From: Anastrepha obliqua
Taxonomy: Eukaryota > Arthropoda > Insecta > Diptera > Tephritidae
Direction: 5' to 3'
Length of the DNA stretch: 64,000 bases
Assembly: GCF_027943255.1 (NCBI RefSeq)
Contig: NC_072892.1
Coordinates: 19,491,792 to 19,555,791 of the forward strand
Below, one piece after another: positions 35,778 through 48,012 of the stretch (the stretch's first letter is position 1; every line of letters begins with the position of its first letter). A program made the position numbers and the translations under genes. The notes beneath the pieces are model-generated. The model searched no databases. It saw only the letters and a program-made list of their open reading frames with translations, and was not told where the DNA came from.

Positions 35778-38711
35778 TTAAGGGGTTACATTCATCCAGA
35801 ATTTTCAAAAAATAGATTTTTTTTACAGATGATTATTCTTTATAATTTTAGACGTATTTCTGTGGAGGTAGGTAAGTAGGTACAATGGCAAGAGTGGCAC
35901 AGGCACACTTCAAGTAGCACTTCTGTGCCATTTTGATACCCTAATGTGGACCATTACCTGTGCGAAGAACAATTTTTGGGAAGAGAAAACCTTCTACAGC
36001 CATCCAGTACTGTTGATGTAGTGGAGGAGAGAAAAGGGATATAGACTGAAGGATTTCTTTAAGGCATCCCCAGACAACACGCTAAGGAATCTCAAGCGCC
36101 TAACCGCCAGAGACGAACATTTGCTGAGAAAGTGTTCAACAGTCTCTTTCTTTGCAGGATCCCCACAGCTTCTGCAATAGGAGTGGTACGGAATTCCAAG
36201 TATCTCCGCATGAGTACCGATCACCCAGTGACCAGTGAACACCGCAATGAGTTTGGAAATTGAATGGCGCGGGATTTCCATCACCTGAAGCGTTCTGTTT
36301 ATATCGTATTGAGGCCATAGTGTTTTCGAAATAGCACACAATGAGACAGACCTCCAGCTGTCTTGCGCTTTTTTTTTAGAAAGAAATTGTGTAGTTTCCC
36401 TTTAACAACGGACAAAGAGACGCCGATGTCTGAGAGAGGGACAGCTGAAACCGGTTCTGTCGACCACTTCCTGGCCAGCTCATCGGCAATTTCATTTCCC
36501 TTTATATTCCTGTGCCCAGGAACCCAGATAAGGGAGATGTTTCCTGCTCGATCGAGATGTTTGAGTTTCTCCTTACAAGAGTTCACCAGAAGAGAGCTGC
36601 AATACGGCGACGACAGGGCCTTGATCGCAGCTTGGTTATCGAAAAAAATATTAATGTCTCCCTCCCAACAACGGTCCCGAAGCATTTGCATGCCTGCAGG
36701 ATCGCGAAGACCTCTGCTTGAAAAGCGTTGCTCGTTTCCGGCAGTTTAAAGGATACCGAAATGCTGTCTGATTTAGAAAAAACCCCCGCTCCCACTCCAG
36801 ATTCCATATTGGATCCGTCAGTGAAAACGGAGGTACCTATATCCGTGCCGACTCTCCCTTCCTTCCAGGCTTGCCTGCTTGGAAAGATAGCGCTAACACA
36901 ACCCTCAAATCCCAGTTTGCGGATGGAGAGATCAGTGCGAAGAACAGAGAAGGAAGAGGAGAGCTGCTGCAAGATGCTACTATGTCCTACAGGAAATTGT
37001 CTCCAAAGGCCAAGCTCCTTCAACCTAACAGCGCTCTGAGCAGCAATGGATTTAATCTGCAGATCTACAGGAAGTAAGTGCAGAATAACGTTGAGCGCAG
37101 CAGTTGGGCATGTTCAACAGGCACCAGTGATGCCCACACGTGCAGTTCTCTGCACTCTCTCCAGTTTAGTGGTGTTGTAGCCCTTCGGGAGAGCTACCCA
37201 CCAAACTAGGCAACCATATGCCAAAATTGGTAGAACCACTAAGTTGTACATCCAAAGCACGACACGTGGCTTGAGACCCCATTTTTTCCGAATATAATAT
37301 AATTAGATTTACAGGCGTGGAGGCTATACTGGCCTTCTTAACTCGATTTTCTATGTGCAGCTTCCAGTGGAGCTTGGGGTCAAGTATTACACCAAGATAC
37401 CTGACTTCCGATGCGAGTGTAAGACACTGGTTGTTTAGTCTTGGAAGCTTAAAAAAAAGTCGATTGTAAAAATTCCCCATAGGTACAAAGTTATGGTCGA
37501 AAATGTAACTGCCCGACGAGAGTTTGATGCTAAAACACACACGAATCAAGGCAATGAAAGCAACAAGAGAGGCCAGAACATCTCGTTGACTGGAAAAAAA
37601 TAAAAAACAACAATTGTTTACTGATCAGGAAGATTAGACGAAAGTTAACAAAATAAATTAAAAAATGCATTTCAAGTTCTTGCTTTAAATGCGCGCGACC
37701 GCGAGCGAAATGCACTTGAAAGTCTGAACTCTTTTTTCTCGAAACTACTTTTTGCGGCACGGTCTGCATGATAGCTCATATAGTTTTTAATATCTTTTGA
37801 TACGTTTTTTTTTTTTAAATATTCGAAAGTGTTTTCTCTATAGTCCGGATTTTTGACGTTTTTATTAAAAATTTTTATAAAATCATTAAACTGTGGCATT
37901 TATGACGTAAAACGCATTTTTTTTAAATGCCATAAACTGCAAAATTTTTCGAAATTCAAAAATTTGGCTCGACAGACTATGGAGAAAGCACTTTCGAATA
38001 TTAAAAAAAAACCGCATCAAAAAATAACTACAACTTTATTTACATGATTTTTTTTGTACTTTCTACAGATCCATCAACATTTCAAAGAGAAATGATGCAG
38101 ACCGTGGAGCAACTTTTTTCATTTTACTTTGGGTCACGTAATTTTTTATATACTAATTTTTGTAAAGAAAAATTAAAATAAATTTTTTTTTAAGTTTCAG
38201 TCCTAATAAACAATGTGTAAAATTTTTTATATTTATTTCTATTGCTATCCCTTCTAAAAACAGTTTTTCGTTTAGCGCATTTTTGACGCTGCTAGACGTA
38301 TGTAACAGTGGGACATTTTTTTGAAAAATAACAAAATGGCGGACTTTTGAGAAAAATGTGTGTTTTTCAGGTGGAAATCAGACTGTAGTATGGAAAGTTA
38401 TTGCTGAAAAGAAATGAAAGTAGCACCTGCCAGAATGACAAGCCTACAGAATAATAATAAGTTTAACTTTTTCGCTTCAGATGTCTTGAAAAGCCAAAAG
38501 CTTTTTTTTAAGACGCTTACTTTGTTGCCGCACTACTACAAAAACATTTGTCAAAAAAATAAAATAAAATTGTTTTTGTATACTATTTGATGCCAATAAT
38601 AACAACCTACAAAATCAAAGCGATCGCATTTTATTTTCTCAAAAAAAAAAAAAAATTCTAAAAAATATCTATAAAAATGAGTATTTGACCAGACTACGAG
38701 TACTACCTTAA
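35778..38711. mobile_element. TTAA-flanked element, copy 3, split by a LINE
   Basis: TTAA occurs at 35778-35781 (followed by ggggttacattcatccagaa) and at 38708-38711. Read inward, the right end is ggtagtactcgtagtctggt, a weak match to the left. The inner DNA at 37680-37790 (ctcgaaactactttttgcgg, catgatagctcatatag) resembles the element at 27746. A LINE fills about 35870-37545. The pairing of the two ends is uncertain. Confidence 0.45.
35870..37545 (-). mobile_element. I/R1-type LINE fragment, RT end plus RNase H
   Basis: The minus strand shows the RT thumb (VRYLGVILDPKLHWKLHIEN near 37345-37405) and RNase H motifs: FTDGSNMESGVGAGVF near 36750-36830, FFDNQAAIKALSS near 36610-36655, and LIWVPGHRNIKGNEIADELA at 36470-36530. 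A tail follows with YCRSCGDPAKKETVEHFLSK at 36120-36180. This order identifies a non-LTR element with an RNase H domain. Frameshifts separate the pieces. It is 5'-truncated. Confidence 0.82.
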
Positions 38712-39782
38712 GGATTTGTGGTGTGTACTGAAATAAGTGTCCGTTTATGGTAGGTGTGCGCTTAAGAGAGGTTTCGCTAGGAGAGGGTGGAAGAGCACTA
38801 CATTGTAGTGCCTACCCTAAAACCAATTTAGTCTAAGTAGATTTTTCTATCGATTTTCACAAATTTCGAAAAAGTCGTATGAATAATTCTTATTTCCTAG
38901 GGAACAAAAGAGTCTACTTGAGTCTACAAATATTTACTTAAATAATTAAATAACATTTTGTTATAAATACTTATTTTCTTATGCTAAGCTTTTCATCCTC
39001 ATCCATGTCAAAAACTGTTTAAACGATTTCGTTTCAAAATCATAGAATATCGCCATTATTTTTTTGATCTTTGTTGGTGTGAGCAAATGCTTGCAGTATA
39101 ATGTAATATTATATACATATAAAAAATCGTATCATGCTTTGTTGCAGATTGCTTACAGGGTCCAATTGACTTAAGAATTGAAAGCCATTTACTAGCCAAT
39201 TTTTTATCGCTTCTCAGCTTGGGCCTTAGCGTAAATTTCAATTAGACTAAGTAATATTCATAATTTTCTGTTTTTGTTCAATTGAATTGAAGTTTCACCT
39301 GGATAGCTGTGCTAACGAATAAAATTTCTGCTTACTGAAATGCCACACGTGACTGTCGAGAGGTGAGTGGATTTCTTGTGTACTGCCCGTGCGTCACACG
39401 TTATACATTTTTTGAAAGAGCTCTCTTTGAATAACGAAATTTTGCCTGCATTTTTAGTTTAAGTTAATATGAAAAATTCTAAAAATATTCTAATTATAAT
39501 ACACCTTTTTCTAGGGATAGCTCTCTATAGCTACTGCATATGAATTACTCCTGTAAAAGGTATCGGCGGTATTAAAAACGGCAAAATCGGGCACCTGGTG
39601 CGTCTATTTTTCATATAGCAGTATTTCATATATGTAGTAATAAAATTTTTTCAAAGTAAAAAAAATTAGATAGAAGAAGAATCTCAATCCATACTTTCTG
39701 TTATCATTATTAAACGCTTCTTCTGTTCTGCATCATAGTGGATACTTTCCTTGTCCCAATATTTTATGGCCAGCAACAGACG
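38712..39782. other. intronic sequence without recognised genes
   Basis: AT-rich intron DNA. No domain or transposon end is recognised. Confidence 0.45.
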
Positions 39783-40010
39783 GTCGCCGTAGTCGAATGG
39801 TTAAGTGTGTGACAATCATTTGGAAGTGCCCAAATATCCGGGCATGAAACATCAAATGATAGAAAAAAGTTGTTTTCGGACCTCGGCAGGCAATGGCCAA
39901 CCGTCGAGTGTATTTCGGCCATGGAAAAGCTACTCATAAAAAAACCTCAAGTCGTTCTGAGGTGGCGTAAAACTGTAGGCCCCTCCATTTGTGGAACAAC
40001 ATCAACACTA
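39783..40010 (+). mobile_element. tRNA-derived SINE, copy without 3' tail
   Basis: The head gtcgccgtagtcgaatggtt has an A-box-like core (TAGTCGAATGG). It is followed by ccgggcatgaaacatcaaat, gagtgtatttcggccatgga, and aggcccctccatttgtggaa. The copy at 58199 matches block for block. The terminal gcgccaatta tail is absent. Confidence 0.65.
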
Positions 40011-40189
40011 GAGTAATAATATAGATAAGTAACTACACAAGAGGTTGGGATAGGGTTGTTGATTAAGTTTTAGAAGATTAGTGGATAGTGTGAGTTTGAG
40101 CGGAGTATAATTTTATACATAGTTTTCGCAAAGAGTTAGAATTTTAATTAAGTTAGTTTAATAAATTTGCAAATTAAGTTAATTCTATC

Positions 40190-41110
40190 GTCATCTGTGT
40201 TGTTGAGTAGATTCGAAAGTTCAAGGTTAGGATGAATTGCATTTCTAGTGATTCCAATCCTGGGCAGGTATCGAGAAGGTGTGTTATCGTGTAGTCGTTT
40301 GAGTTGCAAAAAGGGCAGTCTGGTTTGACTGTGCCATTGAGGATGTGAACATGGGTGGCTATAGTGTGACCGATTCGAAGGCGTGTAAATATCTTGCTGT
40401 TCTGAGAAGATATGTGTGTAGAATATATGGGCTTGATGCCGATAGGATTGGACTTTTTCTAGTGGTGTTGGTAATTAATCCATTGATTATTGTACGTTTC
40501 CTGAAGAGACTTCAGTAAAATTTTCCGAATAGCTTTGATAGTAAAATGTGCACTGAAGTGAAGAGGTTCTTGAGGGGCTTCTTTGGCTCTGGTATCAGCA
40601 AACTCGTTGTCTTGTATTCCGGCTTGACCCGGAACCCACATGATCCTTATGGAATTTTTATTTATTAAGATATTATTTCGGATTTCGGTGATTAATGGAG
40701 TTTCGTTAGAATGGTTCAATAGAGAGTCTATTACAGATTTACTATCGCTGCAAATAATGAATTTGCCGCCTTTTTCGGAAACATAAAGTACCGCTTCAAG
40801 CAATGCAGCTGCTTCCTCTGTGAATACTGAGCAAAAGGAAGGTAAAGCACCGACTGAGATTGTGCCGCCAAGCTGGTTTGTGACTGCAAACGATGTACTG
40901 TTGTCTGTTTTAGATCCATTTGTATAAACAAACTGCCATTCGTTTTTTAAAGGAGCAACGATGTCATTGAAATGTTGGACGTATTCATTAGAAGAGGTCG
41001 TTCCTTTGGGAAATTTTATATTAGCAAATCCGCGATAAAAATAGCTTTTGGATTCAAGCCTGGTGGGAAAACTGGAATTGGTGGCAAAATGCTTCTAAAT
41101 TCGTATTTTC
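40190..41110 (-). mobile_element. LINE RNase H fragment
   Basis: The minus strand reads an RNase H part: FIICSDSKSVIDSLLNHSNE near 40700-40760 and IRIMWVPGQAGIQDNEFADT near 40590-40650. A further frame upstream (40731-40931) carries the start of the domain. The 3' part at 40230-40450 looks like the zinc-knuckle tail region. It is frame-broken. Confidence 0.7.
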
Positions 41111-41129
41111 ACTTTTAAAATATTACACA

Positions 41130-41660
41130 GGAAATGCTATCATTTATACATCATCGCTGATCCAATTCCTGATTCCTGCGAACTGATTCCAATTATTGGC
41201 TCTGGTCCCCGTGTAGGGAACCGCTGATCCACGGTTGACCAATTCATCGGCAATTTCTTTGAACACCGGAGTGTCCGGGAACCCATATAAGTACAAGCCT
41301 GTTCTGTCCTGCGACAGAATTAAGCTTCTTTTTACATTCTTGAATAATCTTCGGGGTTTGCTTCGCATTCTCCAGGGCCTTCAGTGCGGCCTGACTGTCA
41401 CTGAAAACTCCAATCTGTTTCCCGCTCCATCTCCTCTCGATTATCCATTCAGCTACTTTGAGGATAGCAAAAATTTCCGTTTGGAAAACAGTTGCGATTT
41501 CGCCCATAGCATAGTGATAATATACTTATTACTATCGTTAAAGTACCATCCGGTTCCAGGCCCTGTTTCATTTTTGGACCCATCTGTAAAGAAAATATTC
41601 GTCAAGCCTCCCTGAATGCATTCTGGATTGCTCCATTGCCCACGCAATGGAAATCTAACA
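41130..41660 (-). mobile_element. second LINE RNase H fragment
   Basis: The minus strand reads NIFFTDGSKNETGPGTGWYF near 41550-41605. After a frameshift comes FQTEIFAILKVAEWIIERRW, then FSDSQAAIKALENAKQTP and LVLIWVPGHSGVQ at 41244-41480. It is in the same orientation as its neighbour, but its sequence differs enough to be a different LINE. Confidence 0.75.
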
Positions 41661-44495
41661 TCAAATTTCCTTCCAAATAAAACTATGGGTATCAGGTCGT
41701 CTTTTGGGCGCGAAGAACAGTGGATACTACTCAGATAGCAACTTAAAAATTTCTCTGTGTACCGAAGTTCCGTCTGCTGCCAGAAACCTCCTACTTTTCC
41801 TTAGTTTCTCCAAAATTTTAGTAAATATAAAAATAATAAATGAAAAACTTAATCTTTTAGTAACTTTTTTAGCAAGTTTTTCTTAGAGAAATTATGCACT
41901 TTGCGGTGGATAAATTGTGGATATTACTAAGTCAAATATTTCTCAACCAATTTGTGAAATTCACTGTGCGGCATCTCGATCAATACCAGTGCCATAGCGA
42001 CATAAGTGCCGACTTCAGAAATTTAAGGTATGAAAACAAATGATCTTTAGCTTCATTATTTCAGCATCCTGGCGATGTGAATTGATTGCCTCAGAGCTGC
42101 AATTTTACCCAATTTTTTTCTTGAGGATTATCATTAAAGAGCCAGACCGGCACTTCAACCATTTCACCTACCTACCTATCGTTAAAGAGCTTCTATGTTA
42201 AGCGAATAGCTCAGAAATAATTCTAGGTCTTAAGCGAATTAGGTGTGCATTGGGTGTAGGAAAATTGGTCGTATGTACCAAGAGGCCAGCCGAGACAGCT
42301 ACATGAATGGAATGGTGTCGTGTTACTTGCTTTTTCTTATAAAACCCTAAATTGAATTTTTTGCCATTTATTTCACTTTTAAATGCTGTAAGCTTGAAGT
42401 TTAAACTGCAACTCATATAAGTGACAATTCGTGGTGTTTACTCAATTGAAGTAAAATAATGGGAAATTTGTACCGGTAGCTATTTGGAGCTTTCTCAGTA
42501 TTTGTCTCACAGGGATGCTTCTATGCTTCTAAGCTTCTATGCGTCAATGCAGTTGTTCTCTTTTGTTACCGGTGAGGTCACGTTAAGGGCACACGTGTTT
42601 AATTCATTTTATGACTGTTAATTATGTTCCTCGCCAGTTGCGGTGTTGTTCATACTCGGCAGCCAACATGAAGTTTCTGCAAGCTTGAATGGAAACATAT
42701 CCGAAATCAAGTTAGTTGTCAAGTCTAAAGAATCTGCTGCAATAGACTTGGCTTATCTGTAAATATCCGTTTGAGCGCGCGTTTGCCCCACTCAGCGCAG
42801 AACGGCTGTGTGTGCAGCTTCATTGAAATGTTGTGCATTTTTTATTGACATTATTGAAATCGCTCACAAATTCATGCATGTGCGTGTGTTTGTGTTGGTG
42901 CTTAGTAGGATGCAGAGACTACTTACCAATGCATGCCTTAGTTTTTGCGCAAGTTAGCGCGATTAATTTGTTACATTTACTCTTGGCAGCGTTTGAAAAA
43001 GAAAAGCAAAGAAAAAATGCACAACTCGCGAGATGAAGTGGTGGTAAGCGATTGTATATTTATTTCTTATTTAGTTTGCGATCAGTTGCGAGCTCAGTGT
43101 CGCTTTGCACTTGATGCAGTGGCTTTGAATTGAATTGAATTTAATGACGTAGCTAAATGCACATTTGTTACGCATTTCATTGATTTTTGAGTGGAATTGC
43201 GATAGTTAAAAGCGTTGTATCAATTAAATTGTTTATTATAATTGAATTCTTGGGCGCATTGTTGGCCCAAATTGTTGAAGCGGCCGAAAGCGGCCTCACC
43301 AAAGCTAATTTGTGTCGTATGTAAAAAAGTTCACGAAAAAGTTCGGCTTTTCTGAAAGCATACCAGCTGCGTGTTTTTATCTGCAAAATTCCAAAGCTAA
43401 ATAGTTGTTGCCATGCGAAATATATTATATGAAAAAAGTGTTGTTAGAAAATACTAAAAGCGCATTTTTGAAATTCAGCTCATAACTGTCACCCAGCAAC
43501 CAACTGTCACTCAGCTTGAACAAAGGATAAAGCGCAGCACAGCGGTACAAATACGCACAATTTTCTCATACAAGTAGCTTAAGCGCGTCCGCTGCCTCAC
43601 GCATACATACATACGTACATGTGCACACACATATGCATTTGCGCATCCAATTCGGCCGTATTTAAAATCTTTGCTAGCTTTTGCATTAGATTTGCGCAGA
43701 AAAATAGCAAAGAAAAATGTTTGCAAAAGTATTTTGGTTGGACAACTTTTCAGTCGAGTGCGGCTATTTTTCTCAATCTAAATTTAGCTTGAGTTCTTTG
43801 AAGATCAGACCTGCTGGCTCGGGTGCATGCGACTGTGCCAATAGCACTTGTCACCTAACGAATTCCCCAACGTTGATCCAACCGCTGGCGGTGGTTTGCG
43901 AGTGGCTAATGTCAGCGATGAACCGCATAAGTTGAAGGCATGCGCTGCCGCTCTATTGCCACGCCATTGTAGAGGTGTTCCCATCCAATAGTTGTTCTGA
44001 ATTCATTTATTCAATTCGTAATTGCTTTACTTATTGGTATCAATTTTTTTTTATTAAGACTTTTGCAAAACGCGCATACTTCCGTTTCGATTCACTGCGT
44101 TCTGCTGCCTAATTCTGCCGCCGCTGCTCTTGTGCTGGCCGCGCGCCTTTTGCTGCTCTCATTCAAACCGTCGGCGCACAGCTGATAAATTCACTTTACG
44201 TTCGACTTGAATTCATTCATTCATTCATTCATACGTTCAGCCACTCAGTCAGCCTCTATATTTGACTTTTAATTGACCCTTTTCATCATCAGAATGTTGT
44301 TGATTTGTTATTGTTAGTGGTTTTTGGTTTTTCGCTCGCTTGTTGAGCGGATGCTTTGTAAAAATTTGAAATGTCGCGCACATTAGTTTTCACTTTGTTC
44401 GCAAATATTTCCTACTTTTTTTGTTCGTATTTTACTAATTAATTTCAATTAAATTCAAATCGTAAAAAATTAAATATTTTGCAATTCTCGCTTAC
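41661..44495. other. intronic sequence without recognised genes
   Basis: AT-rich, with an ATTC run at 44210-44232 just downstream of the svp zinc-finger exon donor. No domain or transposon is recognised. Confidence 0.5.
44210..44232. repeat. ATTC microsatellite
   Basis: About five tandem ATTC units, lying about 260 bp past the zinc-finger exon in intron 2. Confidence 0.7.
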
Positions 44496-44645
44496 CTTCG
44501 CGTCGCATTCCCATTTTCAGGCACTTTCTTAAACGGCAATATTGACATTGGTTGCGATGGTGTTGATCGATCGGGCAATTTCTGCTCCCCCGACACGAGT
44601 AGGTGAGGTTGCGTCGCACTGAGCGCTTGAAGAATGATTTGCAGC
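44496..44645 (-). CDS. svp: seven-up zinc-finger exon (end of finger 1, finger 2)
   Basis: The acceptor is tttttcag at 44646 and the donor is GAAG|gtaagc at 44495. The 150-bp exon encodes (G)[19 protein letters not shown], then [20 protein letters not shown] and [10 protein letters not shown]. It starts inside the P-box (CEG|CKSFF), so it supplies the last Cys of finger 1 and the complete second finger, with Cys spacing C-x5-C-x9-C-x2-C, plus the C-terminal extension. The first base of the next codon (G, Ala) is the last exon base. The upstream exon with CVVCGDKSSGKHYGQFTCE is not in the window. The protein identity to COUP-TF/Svp is essentially complete. Confidence 0.96.
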
Positions 44646-45861
44646 CTGAAAAATGTAAATGTGGAGAAAATGTCAAAAAACGACAAAAATCAATAACTGA
44701 AATGCTTAAAAATTTCAAATACAAATATCGAAAAAACATATAATATATCGAAAAAAGCGTTAGACCAACTTTTTGGTATTGTCGGGGCGCGGATTAGGCC
44801 CAAAATATCTGATTGCAAGCGCTAACCAAAAAATAAAGTAAATAAATAAACCAAAAATCCTGTGCAGCGCAAGGCAAGCGTAAACATCAGCTATTGAGTT
44901 CACTTGTGTCAGACAGTGCAAGTAGCTTACGAATACACACACACACACACACACACACAATAACGAGCCTGCACTGCTTGCCTGAATCCGTGGCACAACG
45001 GATTTACTGCTGGCATGCGAATCGCCCTAAAGTCCTGTTGCCTTTTAAGCCCTAAATGTGCTTATGAATTGCATTTAGTGGAAGCTCTACAATTTTCGCT
45101 TCAAGCCGCTTAAGGCACTGCAACAAAAATCGAACAAAATTGCAGAAAAACGCCTTGAAAAATGAGACACTTGCGCCACAGAGTCATCCTTTTCTAGCCA
45201 TTTTGTTGCGGGCTATTCAAGGACTTAGATACGCGGCCAAAGTAAATGGGGAAAATGAAAGACGATTAAGTAAATGTAAAGGAAAAAATCGACGAGCATT
45301 ATGTGCGCGCGCACACGTGTCTGTGTATGCTAATGCGTGTGCAGAAACGCTTTTGTGGTTTCCTGGCAACCATTAGCCAGCGTAAGCCAGCGAGGCATAT
45401 GAGCAAAGCTCTGCGCAAAATCCAACAAATGCATAGAGCAATCAGTGCAGCGTGTAATCAAACACTTTCCAAATACCTACTATGCGTTTCCCACTGCTCC
45501 ACCACCCTTAGTTTGCTGGTAACATAAAACGCAACAACTCAATTCTTTGTGGCAACAATGGTTTTTCAAAAGTCCGCATTTAAATTCTATTTACTTTAAT
45601 TTATAATTTTATACTAACTACCCAGCAAGCAATTCTAAGATCGTTCGATTTCAAAACTTGCCATCCTACAGCGCCAATATATGGATGTATGAAGAGAATT
45701 TTTCACAATAATCCCCGCTTTTTTACCACTTTAACTTTATGCCAGTGCACCCGTCGTGATGAAATAGCAGAGTTTGGGCAGTTTATCGAGTGGGTATACG
45801 AGTGATAGTCATAGAGATAAAAAATCGTTTTATCAACCAATTGAAACTTTATTTATTTATA
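44646..45861. other. intronic sequence without recognised genes
   Basis: Contains an AC run at 44935-44959. Nothing else is recognised. Confidence 0.5.
44935..44959. repeat. AC microsatellite
   Basis: About twelve AC units, 290 bp upstream of the zinc-finger exon. Confidence 0.8.
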
Positions 45862-47120
45862 TATTGGGGGTACATATAATTAATTTCGTATTTGTTACTA
45901 ACCTCATATCTATTTATGTAGTCAATATTTTGACAGCGACAGCTATTCTATGTTAAAGCACGCCAAAAAATCACGTAAATTTGATTGTTACAGTAAATAT
46001 TAGTAAACACACAAATTTTTTTTATTACAGTCAAAATGTCAAATTACGTTCCAACAGAGCAGCATTTGCGGGGAGGTCTGCTTTTGTTCTTGAATTTAAA
46101 GAAAAGTGCAACAGAAGCACATCGTTTACTCTCAGAAGCTTATCCTGAATATGCTCCAGAGTATGTCAGCAGTGGGTTGCACGATTTAGAAGTGGTGATT
46201 TTGACACAGAAGACAAAGAGCGATCAGGTCCATCAAAAAAGTTTGAAGACGAAGAATTGGAGGCATTACTCGATCAAGATCCATGTCAAACTCAAGAAGT
46301 ACTTGGAAAAACATTGGAAGTCAATCAAGAAGCCATTTCTAAATGTTTAAAAGCAGCCGGATACTTTCACAAACAAGAAAATTGGGTGCCACACGAATTA
46401 AAGCTGAGAGACGTTGAGAGACGATTTTGCATGTCTGAAATGCTGCTTAATCGCCACAAAAAGAAATCGTTTTTGCATCGTATTGTCACTGGCGATGAAA
46501 AGTGGATTCATTACGACAATCCAAAGCGTAGAAGATCATATGTGAAGCCAGTCCAACCGGCCAAACCGAATATTCATGGTTTGAAGGTAATGCTCTGTAT
46601 TTGGTGGGATCAGAAGGGTGTGCTGTACTATGAGCTGTTAAAATCAGGCTAGACGATCATGGGAGAGCTATACAGGCAACAATTGATACGTTTGAAGCAA
46701 GCAATAGCCGAAAAACGGCCAGAATGAGCGACCAGACACGAGAAATTGATTTTCCATCATGACAATGCTCGGCCACATGTTGCAGTATCGGTCAAAAATT
46801 ATTTGGAAAATGCCGGATGGGAAATTCTACCTCACCCGCCTTATAGCCAAGACATAGCTCCTTCTGATTACCACTTGTTTCGGTCGATGCAGAATCACCT
46901 TTCTGGAATACGGTTCACCAATGTGGCTTGATGACTTTCTCGGCGCAAAAGATGAGAAGTTTTTTTTGGGATGGAATACATAAATTGCCTGAAAGATGGG
47001 AAAAAGTTGCCGCTTCCGATGGACAATATTTTGAATAAAATATTTTTTCACGTTTATACTTAAATAAATGTTTTTTTTTTTTAACAAAAAAATACAAAAT
47101 TAATTATATGTACTCCAATA
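45862..47120 (+). mobile_element. mariner (DD34D), both inverted repeats, frame-broken
   Basis: The inverted repeats are tattggggg-type ends with tacatataattaattt (left 45862-45890, right about 47090-47120, near-perfect apart from an indel). The transposase starts MSNYVPTEQHLRGGLLLFLN at 46036. After one frameshift it continues from 46257 (LDQDPCQTQEVLGKTLEVNQ; VTGDEKWIHYDNPKRRRSY; KVMLCIWWDQKGVLYYELL). In-frame stops lie at 46650 and near 46725. HHDNARPHVA and YSQDIAPSDYHLFRSMQ follow at 46746-46900. The spacing between the last two Asp residues is 34. The length, 1.26 kb, is normal for mariner. A further frameshift lies near 46930. Confidence 0.88.
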
Positions 47121-48012
47121 TACATTTTTCATAGTTCCTAGATGAAACATAGGGCCTATGTTTTATTTATTTAGTTTAGTCAAAAAATACGAAATTTCTT
47201 ATTGACTATTGACTTAGTGGCAATAAAACCATTAATAAAATAACCAATAAAACGAGCTGAAACCAAAATACAAGTAATCTAAACAATAAAAATAATCATC
47301 CACCGATTGGAGGACATTATTAGAGATAAATATAATATAATGTGACGATTGTGTTAGTAGAATATTACGTGATTTAGAGTAAGTGACTTTTTTTATTTTT
47401 TTATTTTTTTTTTATTTATTTGTTCTTTTAAGTTTACACGTTTTAAGTGACGTGGAAACATTTTTTTTAAATCTGAAGAGTTACATGAGTTCATCATTAA
47501 GTTCAGCCTGGAGCGTAAGCAAATCCTCGCGGTTTCTTATTGAGGCAACAAATTTTAAGTCATCTTCATATAAGCTGCCTGGCATTTATAAATGAGACAA
47601 AAAGTAGTAGTGGGCTCAAAGCACTATCCTAAAGTAACCCCATATTGACACTGAAGAGCACAGAAGCTTCATCCGAAATTGCAACAAGGCAACTCCTCTT
47701 ACTTAGCTAAGATTTCAACCATAAAAGGAAAACCGACTGAAAGCCAAGAGAGCTCAGTTTACATGAAAGAATACTTTTTCTCTGAAGTAGGTTAAGATCT
47801 TTAAAAAAAGTATACATTTAATTCAAGGTATCAGTTTTTTTAATTTAAATTTCTTAAAACTCTTTTGGTCCAAATGATCCACGCATTCCAAAAGAACTGA
47901 AATTTTGAGAAATAGCGAGAATTTATGGCATAGCGTGGATCATCCCAGCAAGCATGACATCGGAAACGTGCATAATTTATTGAAAAAAAAAAATAAAATT
48001 CGCCCATTGAAA
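47121..48012. other. intronic sequence without recognised genes
   Basis: AT-rich. 47480-47600 has a weak resemblance to LINE sequence on the minus strand, which I could not confirm. Confidence 0.4.

Larger units (their letters stand above)
26279..44495 (-). other. svp: svp intron 2
   Basis: The donor is GAAG|gtaagc at 44495 and the acceptor is cttttcag at 26279, giving about 18.2 kb. It holds transposon relics listed separately, and a repeat-poor stretch from about 28.8 to 33.5 kb. Confidence 0.9.
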
